NCBI GenBank assembly: GCA_019925795.1
Contig: CM034298.1
Span: 21,753,556-21,817,555 of the forward strand
Source: Dendrobium chrysotoxum
Taxonomy: Eukaryota > Streptophyta > Magnoliopsida > Asparagales > Orchidaceae
DNA length: 64,000 bases
Reading direction: 5' to 3'
The notes beneath the pieces are model-generated. The model was not told the origin of the DNA and did no database searches. It saw nothing but the letters and a program-made list of their open reading frames with translations. Each line of letters begins with the position of its first letter. The stretch's first letter is position 1. Position numbers and translations under genes: made by a program. Below are positions 61,928-64,000 of this stretch, in pieces.

Positions 61928-64000
61928 TTTTTTTTTGGTTAAAACCCATGAAAGGGGCCTACGTGTTGATAAAAAAAAGGGATTACAAGTCCTTAAGCTG
62001 ATTGCTAGCCTGCTAGAGCTCCAAAAAGCTTACAACAGAAAATGAAAAATAAAAACCTAGGAGCCTATGATCCCCTAAGCACAAGTACAAAAGAGCCTAG
62101 TAATAATCTAAAAACAGAAAATAAAGAGGCACAGAAATTAACAATTAGCTCAGCCTGGCCAGTCAAAAAAGGACCCTACACAAAATGAGCACTAGTCTCG
62201 AAAAACCTGTAAAAGAGGCCTGCAGGGACACTAAAGATAGCAATTAAAAAAATACAAGTTATAATAAAACCAAAGGAAATATCACCAGAGGAGTAGGTCA
62301 ATCTCCAAAATGATTAGGACTATGCTGTTTGAAAATGAGCAGAGTGTCGTCCAGATTGAAACCAATTGCAGCCAAAATAAATAACTGATTCCGACAATAG
62401 TAGAGATAACATAAATTAAGATCCAGCAAAACCAAAACATAAACACAGCAGGAAGACCCGAAACTACCCAGAAATGGGGTACCATCTATAGAAGTAGTCA
62501 ATAGGCTGAAAGGCAACCCACAAGAACCCAAATAGCTACTACAATCCAAATAGGGATATAGGCTATTAGAGCGTAGGGAAATAGAAAACCAATAACCACC
62601 ACTTGGGTAAACCAAATGCTGCTCAATCCAACCCCAAAAATACTCAGCCACACCCAGACAAATAGCACAGATAATTAATAAAAGAGGGACATAGAAATGA
62701 ACACAGAATAGCCCATTGACTAACATAAAAGCTCCTGGACAGAGAACCAAACCAACAGAAATGAAAGGATGAAAGACACAAATGCCACCAGTAGATCCCC
62801 CCACAGGACCCAACCCAACACCAACAACCAAAAGCAGAAAGCTCAGACAAAAGGAGATGCCCCAGTAATGGCAAATGGCCACCATATGAACCCCAGCAGC
62901 CCCACCACTGACAAACCCAAAACAACACCAAAACAGAGAAATTGATTAGAGCCCCAGTTCTCAACATAGCTCCCATAGATACCCACGACCAGATAATATG
63001 GCCCATACTAGTTCTTGGACCAGCACATGAAGGTAGGAGAGCAGCAATTAGGAAAACCGTCAGCATATAAACTAGTACAATCACAACTCAAGCCTATAAT
63101 CATAATACACTTAGCTATGATATACATAGGAGAAGAAAGAAAACAAAACCATATCATCACCACCAAAACCAAAACCAACCAGGTAGAAATAGCCCCTAAA
63201 CCAAAATAGACAAGAGCCAAAAAAACGAACCAACACAACACATTAAATTCTAGCATAGTGAAGACCAATTTTATCCAGCTTTAACAGACCTTTTAAATGA
63301 TCAGGGAGATTAGAAATAGAAAACTCAATAAAACCATCCAAATCACACCCTAAGTTAGCAAGCCACTCGGCAAAAGCATTCCCCTCCCTATACACATGAG
63401 AGGAGTAGTTCATAAAGATCAACAACTGTTTAGTATCTCTCACTAAATAAAAAGTACCAGAATTGAACACAATATCATCAACAGTATTTAAACATTGAAT
63501 ACTATAATTAGACACAACTTTAATACCAATGTTAGAAATATCAAGAGAGCAGAATAATCTAATACCATGAAGAATAGCCAAGAAAACAACAAGGTTCTCA
63601 TCACAACTCGATAAAGGACACAAAAAGGCAATAATAAGATTACTAAGACTGTCCCTAATAACCCCACCACACGCTGTGGTAGAACCAATAACAACACCAT
63701 CAACATTCAACTTATAAGAATTATTAGGAGGTTTGAGCTAGTAAGTAATCCTAGGTTCCAAAGGAGGAAGAGCCTCCTCCAAACGATACGTAAAACATCA
63801 GCTACAAATAATTAAATTTGAAAACTTTTAACAGAGAGAAGATTAACAAAAAAAGATCCAACACCTTGTCTTTCTCATTTTTAATAATCCTATGATGATT
63901 CATATGAATACCATTAAAAACAAAATTATTTCTATCCAACCATAAAAACCACAAAATAAGAGGAGGAATTGCATTTCGAATAAGGCCTTTAGACTTAATA
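61928..64000 (-). mobile_element. Second L1 LINE, 3' part, inserted in the Athila relic
   Basis: The poly(A) tail is seen as nine T at 61928-61936, directly inside Athila gag sequence. About 1.3 kb of apparent 3' UTR (61937-63242) is followed in reverse sense by the end of ORF2. The element continues beyond the window. Overlapping hydrophobic ORFs of 67-195 codons in the UTR (62282-63268) overlap one another in several frames, have no recognisable domain and are probably chance. The right-hand target copy is not in view. Confidence 0.8.
63243..64000 (-). pseudogene. Second L1 ORF2 C-terminal end (RNase H)
   Basis: RNase H of the plant LINE type: KLNVDGVVIGSTTACGGVIR at its start, then ILHGIRLF, and YREGNAFAEWLANLG toward the end at 63243. 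Upstream, WFLWLDRNNFVFNGIHMNH (about 63900-63955) matches the usual region between RT and RNase H. A TAG near 63737 replaces the Trp expected before LKPP, so ORF2 is broken. Confidence 0.8.

Noticed and set aside
62282..63268. Hydrophobic ORFs of up to 195 codons, possible membrane proteins
   Set aside because: Several overlap in different frames within the L1 3' UTR. The hydrophobicity reflects a GT-rich sense strand, and no family is recognised.

Overview
The window is plant nuclear DNA made almost entirely of nested retrotransposons. I see no host protein-coding gene, rRNA, tRNA or CRISPR array. The element types (Ty1/copia of the SIRE/Maximus type with an extra 3' ORF, a Tat/Ogre-like element with giant LTRs, an Athila-like Ty3/gypsy relic, plant L1 LINEs) point to a repeat-rich seed-plant genome, probably heterochromatin. 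The species cannot be told from sequence alone.

Layout. 1-11534 is near-identical to 32520-44055: the end of a SIRE-type copia pol (minus strand) joined to a large non-autonomous LTR element, called X here (plus strand). 11535-12637 is unassigned. 12638-23567 is a complete SIRE-type copia element on the minus strand (element 2), with LTRs, tRNA-iMet primer site, polypurine tract, gag-pol and an env-position ORF. 24173-25979 is a solo LTR with a perfect 5-bp target duplication. 26040-33757 is the 3' part of another SIRE-type element (element 3). 33758-53754 is the second copy of X, whose 3' LTR is split by a full-length L1 (47253-53452, 14-bp target duplication). 53755-60277 is the 5' part of a third SIRE-type element (element 4). 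About 60390-61927 is an Athila-like gag-protease-RT relic, into which a second L1 (61928 to beyond 64000) has inserted.

How the parts relate. No element looks autonomous. Stop codons in the copia coding regions sit mostly where a sister copy has Trp or Gln, as expected from methylcytosine deamination. Element 2 has lost the RT catalytic core by deletion, and element 4 has lost the YVDD motif by mutation. X has an LTR of about 6.6 kb but only about 4.1 kb of internal DNA with no intact ORF.

Most interesting signals: (1) a tandem duplication of about 32.5 kb whose junction would be 11534/11535; (2) arrays of 17-nt mini-hairpins with covarying arms, shared by X and the unrelated copia elements; (3) dense arrays of the 15-bp palindrome ATCGTCCNGGACGAT in SIRE LTRs and the pol-to-ORF spacer; (4) an in-frame TAA at the identical codon of the env-position ORF in two diverged elements; (5) competing stem-loops and a cUUCGg hairpin near the LTR end of X.
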